This document shows positions 16,518 through 25,111 of a stretch of DNA of 34,985 bases, one piece after another; position 1 is the stretch's first letter, and each line of letters starts with the position of its first letter. A model generated the notes under the pieces. That model saw nothing but the letters and a program-made list of their open reading frames with translations, was not told the DNA's origin and searched no databases. Made by a program: the position numbers and the translations under genes. Origin of the DNA: Anaeromonas frigoriresistens (GTDB taxonomy: Bacteria > Bacillota > Clostridia > Tissierellales > SIT17). The stretch is from positions 1-34,985 of the forward strand of contig NZ_WSFT01000006.1 in NCBI RefSeq assembly GCF_016820655.1. The letters run 5' to 3'.

Positions 16518-18191
16518 ATGTTAAAGAAATTGTTGTCAATTCTATTAGTACTTTGCCTAGTATTAACTGCGTTTGTAGGATGTACTAATAAAGAAGAGCC
16601 TAAACCCGCAGATGAGCCATCAGATCAAGAAGAATCTAGTGAAGAGGAAGCTGAAGAGCCAGAAGAATCACCTCAAGTTTTCACATATAATTTAGGTGCA
16701 GAGCCTGAAACATTAGACCCAGGAAAAGCCACTGAAAATATAGGAATAAACATATTAGGTAATACTAGTGAAGGACTTACTAGAGTAGGCAAAGATGGAA
16801 ATCCTGAGCCTGGAGTAGCAGAAAAATGGGATATAAGTGAAGATGGTAAAGTATATACTTTCCATTTAAGAGAAAATGCTAAATGGTCAGATGGAAAGTC
16901 TGTTACAGCAAATGATTTTGTGTACTCTTGGAGAAGAGTATTAGATCCTGCTACAGCGGCAGATTATGCATACTTCTTATATCCGATATTAAATGCAGAA
17001 GCTGCAAATAATGGAGAAGTAAGTCTTGAAGAAGTAGGAGTAGAAGCAGTAGATGAGCATACACTTAAAGTTACTTTAACTGATCCAGTAAACTATTTTC
17101 TATCATTATGTACATTTGTAACAATGCAACCAGTAAGAGAAGATGTAGTTACTGCTGATCCAGAAGGTTGGGGAATATCTGATGATGGTATGATCAGTAA
17201 TGGACCTTTCTATGTAAAAGAGTGGACTCACAATGAGAAGGTTATAATGGTTAAAAATCCAGAATACTGGGATGCAGATAAAGTTAGACTTGAAGAAGTA
17301 GAAGTTACTCTCATAAATGAAGAATCTACTGCTCTAGCTGCTTTTGAAGCAGGAGACGTAGATGCTATAGATAATATTCCTGTTGCAGAAATACCTAGAT
17401 TGTTATCTGAGAGTGATGAGATATTTATATTACCTGATTTATCACTATACTATTATGTATTTAATAATAATGAACCACCTTTTGATAATGAATTAGTTAG
17501 AAAAGCTTTTGCACTAGCTATAGATAGAAAGGCAATAGTTGATACAGTAACAATGGATAGTTCTTTACCAGCTACTGGATTAGTACCTAATGGCATTAGC
17601 TATGGTGGAGGAGACTTTAGAGAATCAGGGGGAGATTATGGAATAAAACCTGAAGCTCAAATAGAAGAAGCTAAAAAATTATTAGAAGAGGCTGGATATC
17701 CTAATGGTGAAGGTCTTCCACCAGTAAAATTAAACTATAATACTAGTGAACGTCATAAGAAGATAGCAGAAGCAATTCAAGAAATGTGGAAGAAGAACCT
17801 AGGTGTAGATGTAGAGATAGTAAACCAAGAGTGGAAAGTTCATTTATCTACATTAGAAGAAGGAAACTTCCAAATAGCTAGAATAGGCTGGGGAGCAGAC
17901 TATGTGCATCCAATGACATTCTTTGATATGTGGATAGAAGGTAGTGGAAATAACTACTCTGGATTCTTCGATGCAGAGTTTGATAAGTTAGTTAAAGAAG
18001 CAATGATAACATTAGATGAGAACAAAGCAGCAGAATTGCTTCATCAAGCAGAGGATATTTGGATGAATAGAATGACTATTTCACCTATATACTATGCATC
18101 TGACCCTGAGATGGTAAAAGGTTATGTTAAAGATTGGTGGAAATCACCAGTAGGAAATATGTTCCTAAGGGATGCATATATTGAGAAGTAA
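16518..18191 (+). CDS. oppA: oligopeptide-binding lipoprotein OppA
   Basis: A 557-residue extracytoplasmic solute-binding protein of the peptide class (SBP family 5). The signal peptide ends with the lipobox AFVGC. An acidic Glu/Pro/Ser linker (about 24-52) ties the lobe to the membrane anchor. The body begins with FTYNLGAEPETLDP and holds WSDGKSVTANDFVYSWRRVLDP, the family signature, near 125-145. It captures peptides and hands them to OppBC. It is the last gene of the operon, after a 64-base gap, and is followed by a strong terminator. High expression relative to the membrane genes would be normal, but no internal promoter is evident. Confidence 0.93.
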   Translation: MLKKLLSILLVLCLVLTAFVGCTNKEEPKPADEPSDQEESSEEEAEEPEESPQVFTYNLGAEPETLDPGKATENIGINILGNTSEGLTRVGKDGNPEPGVAEKWDISEDGKVYTFHLRENAKWSDGKSVTANDFVYSWRRVLDPATAADYAYFLYPILNAEAANNGEVSLEEVGVEAVDEHTLKVTLTDPVNYFLSLCTFVTMQPVREDVVTADPEGWGISDDGMISNGPFYVKEWTHNEKVIMVKNPEYWDADKVRLEEVEVTLINEESTALAAFEAGDVDAIDNIPVAEIPRLLSESDEIFILPDLSLYYYVFNNNEPPFDNELVRKAFALAIDRKAIVDTVTMDSSLPATGLVPNGISYGGGDFRESGGDYGIKPEAQIEEAKKLLEEAGYPNGEGLPPVKLNYNTSERHKKIAEAIQEMWKKNLGVDVEIVNQEWKVHLSTLEEGNFQIARIGWGADYVHPMTFFDMWIEGSGNNYSGFFDAEFDKLVKEAMITLDENKAAELLHQAEDIWMNRMTISPIYYASDPEMVKGYVKDWWKSPVGNMFLRDAYIEK

Positions 18192-18200
18192 ATATATAGA

Positions 18201-18238
18201 ACAAAAGATGGTCTTTTTTAGACCATCTTTTGTTTTAT
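18201..18238 (+). terminator. terminator of the opp operon
   Basis: ACAAAAGATGGTC and GACCATCTTTTGT form a perfect 13-base stem around TTTTTTA, followed by a short T-rich run. Confidence 0.88.
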
Positions 18239-18239
18239 T

Positions 18240-18505
18240 TGCATTGAAAAGGGGAAAAATTATATATAACTTAGGAATTAAAGAATATAATCTTCCCAAA
18301 GATAAATAGTATAACATTAGAAAAAAATAAACATGTACGGATATATAAACAGACTTTATTTAAAATGCACAATATTATATAAAAAACAATACAGAAAAAT
18401 CATTTGTATAATAAAATAGATATTTAATTACAATACTAAAACAAGTAAAATTAGAACTTTATTTAGATAATTATTTTTTATATTAATAAGATTATGTCAA
18501 AAATA
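18240..18505. other. AT-rich intergenic stretch before the second sigma-54 promoter
   Basis: About 265 bases between the opp terminator and the -24/-12 promoter. I see no convincing frame, RNA or clear palindrome. Activator sites for the neighbouring sigma-54 promoter are expected here, but I cannot point to them. Confidence 0.4.
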
Positions 18506-18509
18506 ATTA

Positions 18510-18526
18510 TTGGCATAATAGTTGCT
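18510..18526 (+). promoter_or_regulatory. sigma-54 promoter of the MaoC gene
   Basis: TTGGCATAATAGTTGCT fits the -24/-12 consensus. The GG at 18512 and the GC at 18524 are 12 bases apart. The predicted start near 18537 leaves a leader of about 60 bases before the MaoC ATG. Confidence 0.85.
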
Positions 18527-18595
18527 TGTATATATTATTACAGAATAATTATTATCACATTTAATATATTAAAAAAATAAAGAGGAGTGTTTTAA

Positions 18596-19012
18596 ATGAA
18601 AGGGAAAACATTTGCTGAATTAGAATTAGGTCAAAAGGCATCATTCCAGAAAACGATTACAGAGACAGATGTATATCTATATGCTGGAGTTACAGGAGAT
18701 ATAAATCCAGCTCATATTAATGAAGAAGTATCTAAGAATACAATGTTTAAAGGAAGAATAGCTCATGGTATGCTAACAGCAGGTTTAGTTTCTGCAGTAT
18801 TAGGCGTTCATCTTCCTGGACCAGGAACTATCTACTTAGGACAGGAACTTAAATTCACAGCTCCTGTAAGATTTGGAGATACTATAAAAGCAGAAGCAGA
18901 AGTTATAGAAAAAATAGAAGGTAAAAACATGATTAAACTTAAAACAACTTGCACAAATCAAAAGGGTGATGTAGTACTAAAAGGCGTTGCCACAGTAATG
19001 CCTCCTAAATAA
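18596..19012 (+). CDS. MaoC-family (R)-specific enoyl-CoA hydratase
   Basis: A 138-residue single hot-dog domain of the PhaJ type, which interconverts (R)-3-hydroxyacyl-CoA and trans-2-enoyl-CoA. The hydratase motif is complete: Asp35 and His40 in YAGVTGDINPAHIN, then FKGRIAHGML and YLGQELKFTAPVRFGD. Length is normal. AGAGGAG lies upstream of the ATG. It is transcribed alone from its own -24/-12 promoter and ends in a terminator before the activator gene. With a CoA-transferase and a permease in the same neighbourhood, conversion of (R)-3-hydroxybutyryl-CoA to crotonyl-CoA is the natural assumption. Confidence 0.9.
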   Translation: MKGKTFAELELGQKASFQKTITETDVYLYAGVTGDINPAHINEEVSKNTMFKGRIAHGMLTAGLVSAVLGVHLPGPGTIYLGQELKFTAPVRFGDTIKAEAEVIEKIEGKNMIKLKTTCTNQKGDVVLKGVATVMPPK

Positions 19013-19027
19013 AAACAATATATCTTT

Positions 19028-19067
19028 AAACCCTTGGGTCAAAGTGAGGCCCGGGGGTTTTATTTTT
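19028..19067 (+). terminator. terminator of the MaoC gene
   Basis: AAACCCTTGGGTC pairs with GGCCCGGGGGTTT, using G-T wobbles, and TATTTTTG follows. Confidence 0.8.
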
Positions 19068-19135
19068 GTCTAATAGTGATATAATCATAATAATAGATAT
19101 AAACCGTAAACAATTTATATACGAGGGGGTTTGTA

Positions 19136-20848
19136 ATGAAATTATTAGATATATTATTGTGTTCAGTTTTAGAACATATGGATGAAGCTATTGTTGGAAT
19201 TGATGCTGAGGGCAAAATAATAATAATAAATAAGAAAGCAGAGACTTATTTAGAAGTGTCCTACAAGGACAATATAGGAAAAAAGGTCACTGAAATTATT
19301 TCCAATACGCCAATAATGAATATTTTATCCGATAGTAAACCTCAATTTAATCAGAAATTTAAGTATAATAATAAAGAATTTTTAGTAAATAGAATACCTA
19401 TTATAAAAGATTCAGAAACCTTAGGAGCTATTTCCATATTCAAAGATATGACGGAGTTTATGGAAATGAATGAAAGAATGATTAAAGATGAATCCTATAT
19501 AGATGTATTAAATACCATCCTAGACACTGTAAATGAATGGGTAGTAGTAGTAGATGATAATGGAATAATACAGATGATGAGTAAAGCATATAAGGAATTT
19601 TTAAAAGAACCTGAGCCGGAAGGTAAACATGTTACTGATGTTATAGAAAATACTAGGATGCATATAGTAGCAAAATCAGGAACTAGAGAAGTAGGAGAAA
19701 TACAAGAAATAAAGGGTAATAAAATGATACCTATGCGTATACCTATCAAAAAAGAAGGTAAAGTAGTAGGAGCAGTAGGGAAGGTTATGTTTAAAGACCT
19801 AGGTGACTTCCAAATGATAAAAAATAAGGTTCAAGAGTTAGAGAAGGAACTAGAGTATTATAAGAGTGAATATGATAATAATAGGTCTGCCAAATATACA
19901 TTTAATAGTATAATAGGGGTCACTGATGAAATAATGGAGCTTAAAAGAATTGGAGAAAGGGTAGCTAAGTCTAAATCAAATGTGATAATCACTGGAGAAA
20001 GTGGTACGGGTAAAGAATTATTTGCCCATGCTATTCATAATGCAAGTAATAGGAGATTAGGTCCTTTTGTCAGGATAAACTGTGCTGCTATACCGGGAGA
20101 GTTATTAGAGTCAGAGCTATTTGGATATGAAGAAGGAGCCTTTACAGGAGCAAAGCGTGGAGGGAAAAAAGGGAAATTTGAAATAGCCAATGGTGGAACT
20201 ATACTTCTAGATGAGATAGGAGATATGCCCCTTAATATGCAGGCAAAACTTCTAAGGGTTTTACAGGAGAAAGAATTCGAGAGTGTGGGAGGAAATGTAG
20301 TTAAAGATTTAGATGTAAGAATTATCACATCTACTAATAAGAATCTTAGAAAACTTGTGGAAGAAAAGAAGTTTAGAGAGGACTTTTATTATAGATTAAA
20401 TGTAGTTACTTTAAATCTACCCCCTTTAAGAGAAAGAAAAGAAGATATAAAAGAGTTAGCTTTATCACTAAAAAACAAATTAACAAAAAAACTAGGGATA
20501 TATGTAGAAGGTATTTCTAAAAGAACTATAGAATACTTAGAGAATTATGACTGGCCTGGTAATATTCGAGAGTTAGAAAATGTAATAGAAAGAGCAATAA
20601 ACCTTTTGGACTCTGAATTAATAATAGAACCCCATCATTTACCAGAAAGAATAACTAGAAATAGAGCACAAAATATATATACTGGAAAGAAAAAATTAAA
20701 GACTGTATTAGATGAAGTAGAAAGAGATATGATCATAGAATATCTCAAAAGGAATGATGGTAATAAGAATCAAACAGCCAAAGTTCTAGGAATAAGTAGG
20801 GTAAGTTTATATAAAAAACTAGATAAGTACAACTTAAAAGACGTTTAG
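19136..20848 (+). CDS. sigma-54-dependent activator with two PAS domains (module B)
   Basis: A 570-residue enhancer-binding protein. PAS domains lie at about 8-105 and 120-230. The AAA+ domain has Walker A GESGTGKE at 287-294, GAFTGA at 334-339 and Walker B ILLDEIGD. A Fis-type helix-turn-helix closes it (NKNQTAKVLGISRVSLYKKL). The second PAS holds the block NTRMHIVAKSGTREVGEIQ, also present in the activator at 3418 ([11 protein letters not shown]), so the two are close paralogues and may sense related ligands. The CBS pair is missing. GAGGGGG precedes the ATG. Probable targets are the -24/-12 promoters before MaoC and before the downstream permease; cross-regulation of module A is possible because the recognition helices are alike. 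Confidence 0.92.
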   Translation: MKLLDILLCSVLEHMDEAIVGIDAEGKIIIINKKAETYLEVSYKDNIGKKVTEIISNTPIMNILSDSKPQFNQKFKYNNKEFLVNRIPIIKDSETLGAISIFKDMTEFMEMNERMIKDESYIDVLNTILDTVNEWVVVVDDNGIIQMMSKAYKEFLKEPEPEGKHVTDVIENTRMHIVAKSGTREVGEIQEIKGNKMIPMRIPIKKEGKVVGAVGKVMFKDLGDFQMIKNKVQELEKELEYYKSEYDNNRSAKYTFNSIIGVTDEIMELKRIGERVAKSKSNVIITGESGTGKELFAHAIHNASNRRLGPFVRINCAAIPGELLESELFGYEEGAFTGAKRGGKKGKFEIANGGTILLDEIGDMPLNMQAKLLRVLQEKEFESVGGNVVKDLDVRIITSTNKNLRKLVEEKKFREDFYYRLNVVTLNLPPLRERKEDIKELALSLKNKLTKKLGIYVEGISKRTIEYLENYDWPGNIRELENVIERAINLLDSELIIEPHHLPERITRNRAQNIYTGKKKLKTVLDEVERDMIIEYLKRNDGNKNQTAKVLGISRVSLYKKLDKYNLKDV

Positions 20849-20907
20849 AAAGTTAACATGTAAACTTAAATTAACACTATTGAAGTGACTGAGATCAAGG
20901 TATTAAG

Positions 20908-20957
20908 AAAAAACCATAAAACATGTAAATATATATTTACATGTTTTATGGTTTTTT
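20908..20957. terminator. 50-base perfect palindrome, bidirectional terminator
   Basis: Two 25-base arms meet without a spacer at 20932/20933. The outer ends are A6 and T6, and each arm contains ACCATAAAACATGTAAATAT or its complement. It lies 60 bases after the activator stop, and the terminal T tract makes it a terminator on both strands. It is unusually long and exact. Confidence 0.8.
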
Positions 20958-21099
20958 TCTGATTTTATTTAGGATTAAGTTAAGAAGTAAATATATAATC
21001 TTCAAAAATTTAAATTATATAAATAAATATCAGAGAAAAACGTCTAAAAATAGGGGATAAAAAAGGATGTTGAAATTGATTGTAATAAAAAAAAGAATT

Positions 21100-21116
21100 T
21101 TGGCATAAAAATTGCT
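21100..21116 (+). promoter_or_regulatory. sigma-54 promoter of the second GntP/CoA-transferase operon
   Basis: TTGGCATAAAAATTGCT matches the -24/-12 consensus with GG at 21102 and GC at 21114, 12 bases apart. The -24 block TTGGCATAA is identical to those at 5713 and 18510. The predicted start is near 21127, giving a leader of about 155 bases. Confidence 0.88.
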
Positions 21117-21137
21117 ACATATATATAATGCAACAAA

Positions 21138-21223
21138 AGATATTTTTATAATTATTTCAGATAGAGGAATAATATCTTTGAAGAAAAGGTTTTCTAGAAG
21201 CTGAAATAATTGAAAAAATATCT
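21138..21223 (+). promoter_or_regulatory. large stem-loop in the leader of the second GntP operon
   Basis: The 23-base arms 21138-21160 and 21201-21223 pair except for a small internal mismatch. The 40-base loop carries a smaller hairpin, AGAAAA-GG-TTTTCT. It starts about 10 bases into the predicted transcript and ends about 50 bases before the SD. It may stabilise the mRNA or serve a regulator. I recognise no riboswitch class. Confidence 0.5.
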
Positions 21224-21283
21224 ATGGAATTATAATATTCTAAGAGCGGAATGCTTAAATAAAACACAGAGGAGGATTTATTT

Positions 21284-22639
21284 ATGTTAGGAGTTATATC
21301 AATTATTTTAACTTTAGTTGCCCTTATGTATTTTGCATATAAAGGTGTAACTGTATTAGTATTAGCGCCATTATTAGCCATGGCAGCTTCATTAGTAGCA
21401 GGAGAAATTCCAGCACTATATGCATTATCTAACATATTCATGCCAGCAGCGGCAGGATATATTCAAAGTTATTTCCCAGTATTCTTAGCGGGAGCTATAT
21501 TCGGTAAATTAATGGGAGTTTCAGGAGCTGCAAACTCTATTGCTGAATTTATTTCAGATAAATTTGGTGAAAAGAGAGCTATTGCAGCGATAGTAGTAGC
21601 AACAGCCCTATTAACTTATGGTGGAGTTTCACTATTCGTTGTTGTTTTTGCAATGTATCCAATTGGAGCTACATTACTAAGAAGAGCAGATATACCTAAA
21701 AAATTATTACCAGCAGCAATTGCATTAGGTGCTTTCACATTTACGATGACAGCATTACCAGGATCACCTCAATATCTTAATACAATGCCTACAATTTATT
21801 TTGGAACAGATACATTTGCTGGTCCAGTATTAGGACTTATAGCAGCATCTATCATGTTCTTTGGTGGAGTATATTACCTTAATAATAGATCTGATAAGTT
21901 CAAATCTGAAGGGGAAGGCTATGGAGATCATCCTGAAGAGAATCTACATGAATTAGGTGGAAAAATTCCTAGCTTTGGTTTAGCTATTGCACCAATATTA
22001 ATAGTATTTATAATTAACTTTGGATTAACAAACTGGTACTTTAAACAGGAATCAGTTATTGCTAAATATGAATCCGTAGGTGGAGGAATAAATGGAACTT
22101 GGCCAGTAGTACTTGGTTTGGGTGTTGCAGTTGTATTTATATTAATTACTATGGGTAAATATATAACAAATAAAAATAAAGTTATATTTGATGGAGCAGT
22201 TGGAGGTTTACTTCCAATATTCAACACTGCATCTGAGGTTGGATATGGTGGAGTTATTAAGTCATTAGCTGCCTTTACAACAGTTAAAATGGCTATAGTT
22301 GCTATGGCAATTCCATCAGTATTTAAAGTTGCAATCTCAACTACATTATTAGCTGGTATAGTTGGATCATCCTCTGGTGGTACAGCTATCGCATTAGAAG
22401 TATTATCAGAAGAATTCTTAAGCATGGGAATTCATCCAGAAGCACTACACAGAATTATGCTTGTAGCTGCCGGTGGTCTTGATTCATTACCACACTGTGG
22501 TGCAGTTATAACATTACTTGCAGTTACTCAGATGGACCATAAGAGAAGTTACAAACATATTGCTATGGTAACAATGGGTATTCCATTAATATCTGTAATA
22601 GTAATTTCAGTATTCTACCTATTAACTGGAATAGTTTAA
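21284..22639 (+). CDS. GntP-family permease (module B)
   Basis: A 451-residue polytopic transporter, the same length as the permease at 7407 and aligning without gaps of note. It has the same blocks: AGAIFGKLMGVSGAA, YGGVSLFVVVFAMYPI, TMTALPGSPQ, SEVGYGGVIKSLAAF, GSSSGGTAIALEVLS and AAGGLDSLPHCGAVIT. Most differences fall in the hydrophilic loop near 205-225 and around residues 258-270, where substrate or regulatory differences could lie. AGAGGAGG precedes the ATG. It is first in its operon, whereas in module A the permease is second. The substrate is probably a short-chain hydroxy- or keto-acid. Confidence 0.88.
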   Translation: MLGVISIILTLVALMYFAYKGVTVLVLAPLLAMAASLVAGEIPALYALSNIFMPAAAGYIQSYFPVFLAGAIFGKLMGVSGAANSIAEFISDKFGEKRAIAAIVVATALLTYGGVSLFVVVFAMYPIGATLLRRADIPKKLLPAAIALGAFTFTMTALPGSPQYLNTMPTIYFGTDTFAGPVLGLIAASIMFFGGVYYLNNRSDKFKSEGEGYGDHPEENLHELGGKIPSFGLAIAPILIVFIINFGLTNWYFKQESVIAKYESVGGGINGTWPVVLGLGVAVVFILITMGKYITNKNKVIFDGAVGGLLPIFNTASEVGYGGVIKSLAAFTTVKMAIVAMAIPSVFKVAISTTLLAGIVGSSSGGTAIALEVLSEEFLSMGIHPEALHRIMLVAAGGLDSLPHCGAVITLLAVTQMDHKRSYKHIAMVTMGIPLISVIVISVFYLLTGIV

Positions 22640-22654
22640 GAGATTCAAATCTAT

Positions 22655-22695
22655 CTGTAGAAAGTCTCCTGTAATCCTATAGGGGACTTTTACAG
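22655..22695 (+). promoter_or_regulatory. intercistronic hairpin between permease and CoA-transferase
   Basis: CTGTAGAAAGTCTCC pairs with GGGGACTTTTACAG with one bulge and one wobble. No T tract follows, so read-through is expected. It may act as an mRNA processing or stabilising element that sets the ratio of permease to enzyme. Confidence 0.5.
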
Positions 22696-22744
22696 ATAAT
22701 AAATATATATTATGTAACCTAGATAGAGAATAGGAGGAGAAATC

Positions 22745-24295
22745 ATGAATAAAATAATGACAGCTAAAGAAGCGGTTCAATTAATAAAGGATGGAGATAC
22801 AATAGCTACTGGAGGATTTGTTGGAAACATGCATCCAGAAGCTATAACTCATGCTATTGAAGAATACTTTGTAAGCGAAGGAAAACCAAAGGATTTAACA
22901 CTAGTATACGCAGCAGGCCAAGGAGATGGAAAAAACAAAGGACTTAACCATCTTGGTCATGAAGGACTATTAAAGAAAGTTATTGGTGGTCATTGGGGAT
23001 TAGCTCCAAAAATAGGTAAACTAGCTTTAGAAAATAAGATAGAAGGATATAACCTACCTCAAGGTGCTATATCTCAATTATTTAGAGCTATAGCTGGTGG
23101 AAAGCCTGGAATCCTTACAAAAGTTGGTTTAAAAACTTTTGCTGATCCAAGAATTGAAGGTGGAAAGATTAATGATATTACTAAAGAAGATGTTGTTGAA
23201 ATAGTAAACATTAGAGATGAAGAGTGGATGTTCTATCATTCAATGCCAGTAGACATAGCTGTTATAAGGGGAACTTATGCAGACGAAAATGGTAACTGTA
23301 CCTTCGAAAGAGAAGCTTTAAATCTAGAAATGCTAGCTATGGCTCAAGCAGCAAAGAACTCTGGTGGAAAGGTTATTCTTCAAGTTGAAGCTATAGTTGA
23401 AAATGGCTCATTAGATTATAGTCAAGTAAAGATTCCTGGAATCTATGTAGATGCTATAGTAGAAGCAAAAGAAGAAGAGCATATGCAAACTTTCGGTGAG
23501 CAATATAACCCATCTTACTCTCAAGAAATAAGAGTATCTCTAGGAAGCATCAAACCTATGAAATTAGATGTTAGAAAAGTAATAGCAAGAAGATCTGCTA
23601 TGGAATTAGTACCAAATGCTATAACAAACTTAGGTATAGGTATGCCTGAAGGAGTATCTATGGTAGCTAATGAAGAAGGAATAGATGGATTAATCCTTAC
23701 TACAGAAGCAGGAACTATAGGTGGAGTACCAGCAGGAGGACTTAGCTTCGGTGCTGCTATTAATCCAGATGCAATAATTGATCAACCATACCAATTCGAT
23801 TTCTATGATGGTGGGGGATTAGACATTACATTCTTAGGTCTTGCACAATGTGATAAGGATGGAAACATAAATGTAAGTAAATTTGGACCGAAAATTCCTG
23901 GTTGTGGTGGATTCGTAAACATATCTCAAAATGCTCAAAAGGTTGTTTACTGTGGAACATTTACTGCCGGTGGATTAGAAGTAGAAATAAATGATGGTAA
24001 GCTTAACATAGTAAAAGAAGGTAGAGCTAAGAAGTTTGTAGATACAGTAGAGCAAATTACATTCTCAGGTAAATATGCTCAAGAAACTAATCAACCAGTT
24101 ATTTATATAACTGAAAGAGCGGTATTTGAGCTTACCGAAAAAGGATTTACTTTAACTGAAATAGCTCCAGGAGTAGATTTAGAAAAAGATATCTTTGGAC
24201 AAATGGGCTTTAAACCAGTAGTTGCAGATGATTTAAAAGTGATGGATGTAAGAATATTCACAGATGCAAAAATGGGACTTGAACTAACTAAATAA
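22745..24295 (+). CDS. family I acyl-CoA:acetate/3-ketoacid CoA-transferase (module B)
   Basis: A 516-residue paralogue of the enzyme at 5775, colinear over the whole length. It keeps [43 protein letters not shown] and GCGGFVNISQ. The catalytic Glu is expected at 321 in [14 protein letters not shown], where the other copy has IESGPIGG; the Ser-to-Ala and Pro-to-Thr changes next to the catalytic residue could alter acid preference. TAGGAGGAG precedes the ATG. It is the last gene of module B and is followed by a terminator. Confidence 0.9.
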   Translation: MNKIMTAKEAVQLIKDGDTIATGGFVGNMHPEAITHAIEEYFVSEGKPKDLTLVYAAGQGDGKNKGLNHLGHEGLLKKVIGGHWGLAPKIGKLALENKIEGYNLPQGAISQLFRAIAGGKPGILTKVGLKTFADPRIEGGKINDITKEDVVEIVNIRDEEWMFYHSMPVDIAVIRGTYADENGNCTFEREALNLEMLAMAQAAKNSGGKVILQVEAIVENGSLDYSQVKIPGIYVDAIVEAKEEEHMQTFGEQYNPSYSQEIRVSLGSIKPMKLDVRKVIARRSAMELVPNAITNLGIGMPEGVSMVANEEGIDGLILTTEAGTIGGVPAGGLSFGAAINPDAIIDQPYQFDFYDGGGLDITFLGLAQCDKDGNINVSKFGPKIPGCGGFVNISQNAQKVVYCGTFTAGGLEVEINDGKLNIVKEGRAKKFVDTVEQITFSGKYAQETNQPVIYITERAVFELTEKGFTLTEIAPGVDLEKDIFGQMGFKPVVADDLKVMDVRIFTDAKMGLELTK

Positions 24296-24326
24296 ATAAC
24301 AAACCCTTATTCCATATTATATATAG

Positions 24327-24362
24327 ACACTCTTATAGCAAAAGCTATAGGGGTGTTTTTTT
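24327..24362 (+). terminator. terminator of module B
   Basis: ACACTCTTATAGC pairs with GCTATAGGGGTGT, including two G-T wobbles, around AAAA. Seven T follow. Confidence 0.88.
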
Positions 24363-24506
24363 ATAATTAAAATTAAAAGTCGAATATTACCTGGGAAATA
24401 TAAAGATAAATGTAGAAATATAGATTGGTATACTAAATATATCTGAGTATAGAATAATAATAAGGGTAAAAAGGATTAAATAAAGTACTATTACTGAGGT
24501 GATAAT

Positions 24507-25091
24507 ATGTGTGGTAGATATTATTTGAATATAGGATTAAAGGATATATATGAAAGATACAATATTAGATATAAGGAAGAAAATAAATATGAGTTTAATG
24601 AAATTTATCCTTCTAATAAATCACCAGTTGTATTAAAGGATGGAGAGAAGAAATTAAAGATTATAAACTGGGGATTTAAACCTTCATATAGTAAAAGTCT
24701 TCTTATTAATGCCCGAAGTGAAACTATAGATAAGAAACCAACCTTTAAGGATTCTTTTTATAATAAAAGATGCATTATACCAGTTAGTGGTTTTTTTGAA
24801 TGGGAAAAGGATGGAAAGGATAAAATAAAACGAAGAATACATATTAAAGATAGAAAGATATTTTCTTTAGCAGGAATATATGACAATTTTAAAGATGAGA
24901 ATGGGGATGATTATACAGCTTTTACTATACTTACTACTGTACCAAACAAGGATATGATAAAAATACATAATAGGATGCCTGTGATAATACCAGAAGAAAA
25001 GGAAGATATATGGCTAGATAATAATATAGAGAATTATGGAAGATTAAAAACTATGTTTAAGCCCTATCCAGGGAGATTAGAGATAGAATAA
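24507..25091 (+). CDS. SOS response-associated peptidase (SRAP/HMCES/YedK family)
   Basis: A 194-residue SRAP protein, which forms a protective thiazolidine crosslink with abasic sites in single-stranded DNA. Cys2, exposed after Met removal, is present in MCGRYY. The other active-site residues fit the family: Asn68 in INARSE, Glu98 in GFFEWEKDG, and His154 in HNRMPVI. The gene starts at ATG with GAGGTGA upstream. It is 20 bases ahead of the P-type ATPase gene and may be co-transcribed with it. I see no LexA box. The protein is slightly short, with a compact C-terminus. Confidence 0.92.
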   Translation: MCGRYYLNIGLKDIYERYNIRYKEENKYEFNEIYPSNKSPVVLKDGEKKLKIINWGFKPSYSKSLLINARSETIDKKPTFKDSFYNKRCIIPVSGFFEWEKDGKDKIKRRIHIKDRKIFSLAGIYDNFKDENGDDYTAFTILTTVPNKDMIKIHNRMPVIIPEEKEDIWLDNNIENYGRLKTMFKPYPGRLEIE

Positions 25092-25111
25092 CTTTTTAGG
25101 AGGGAATAGTA

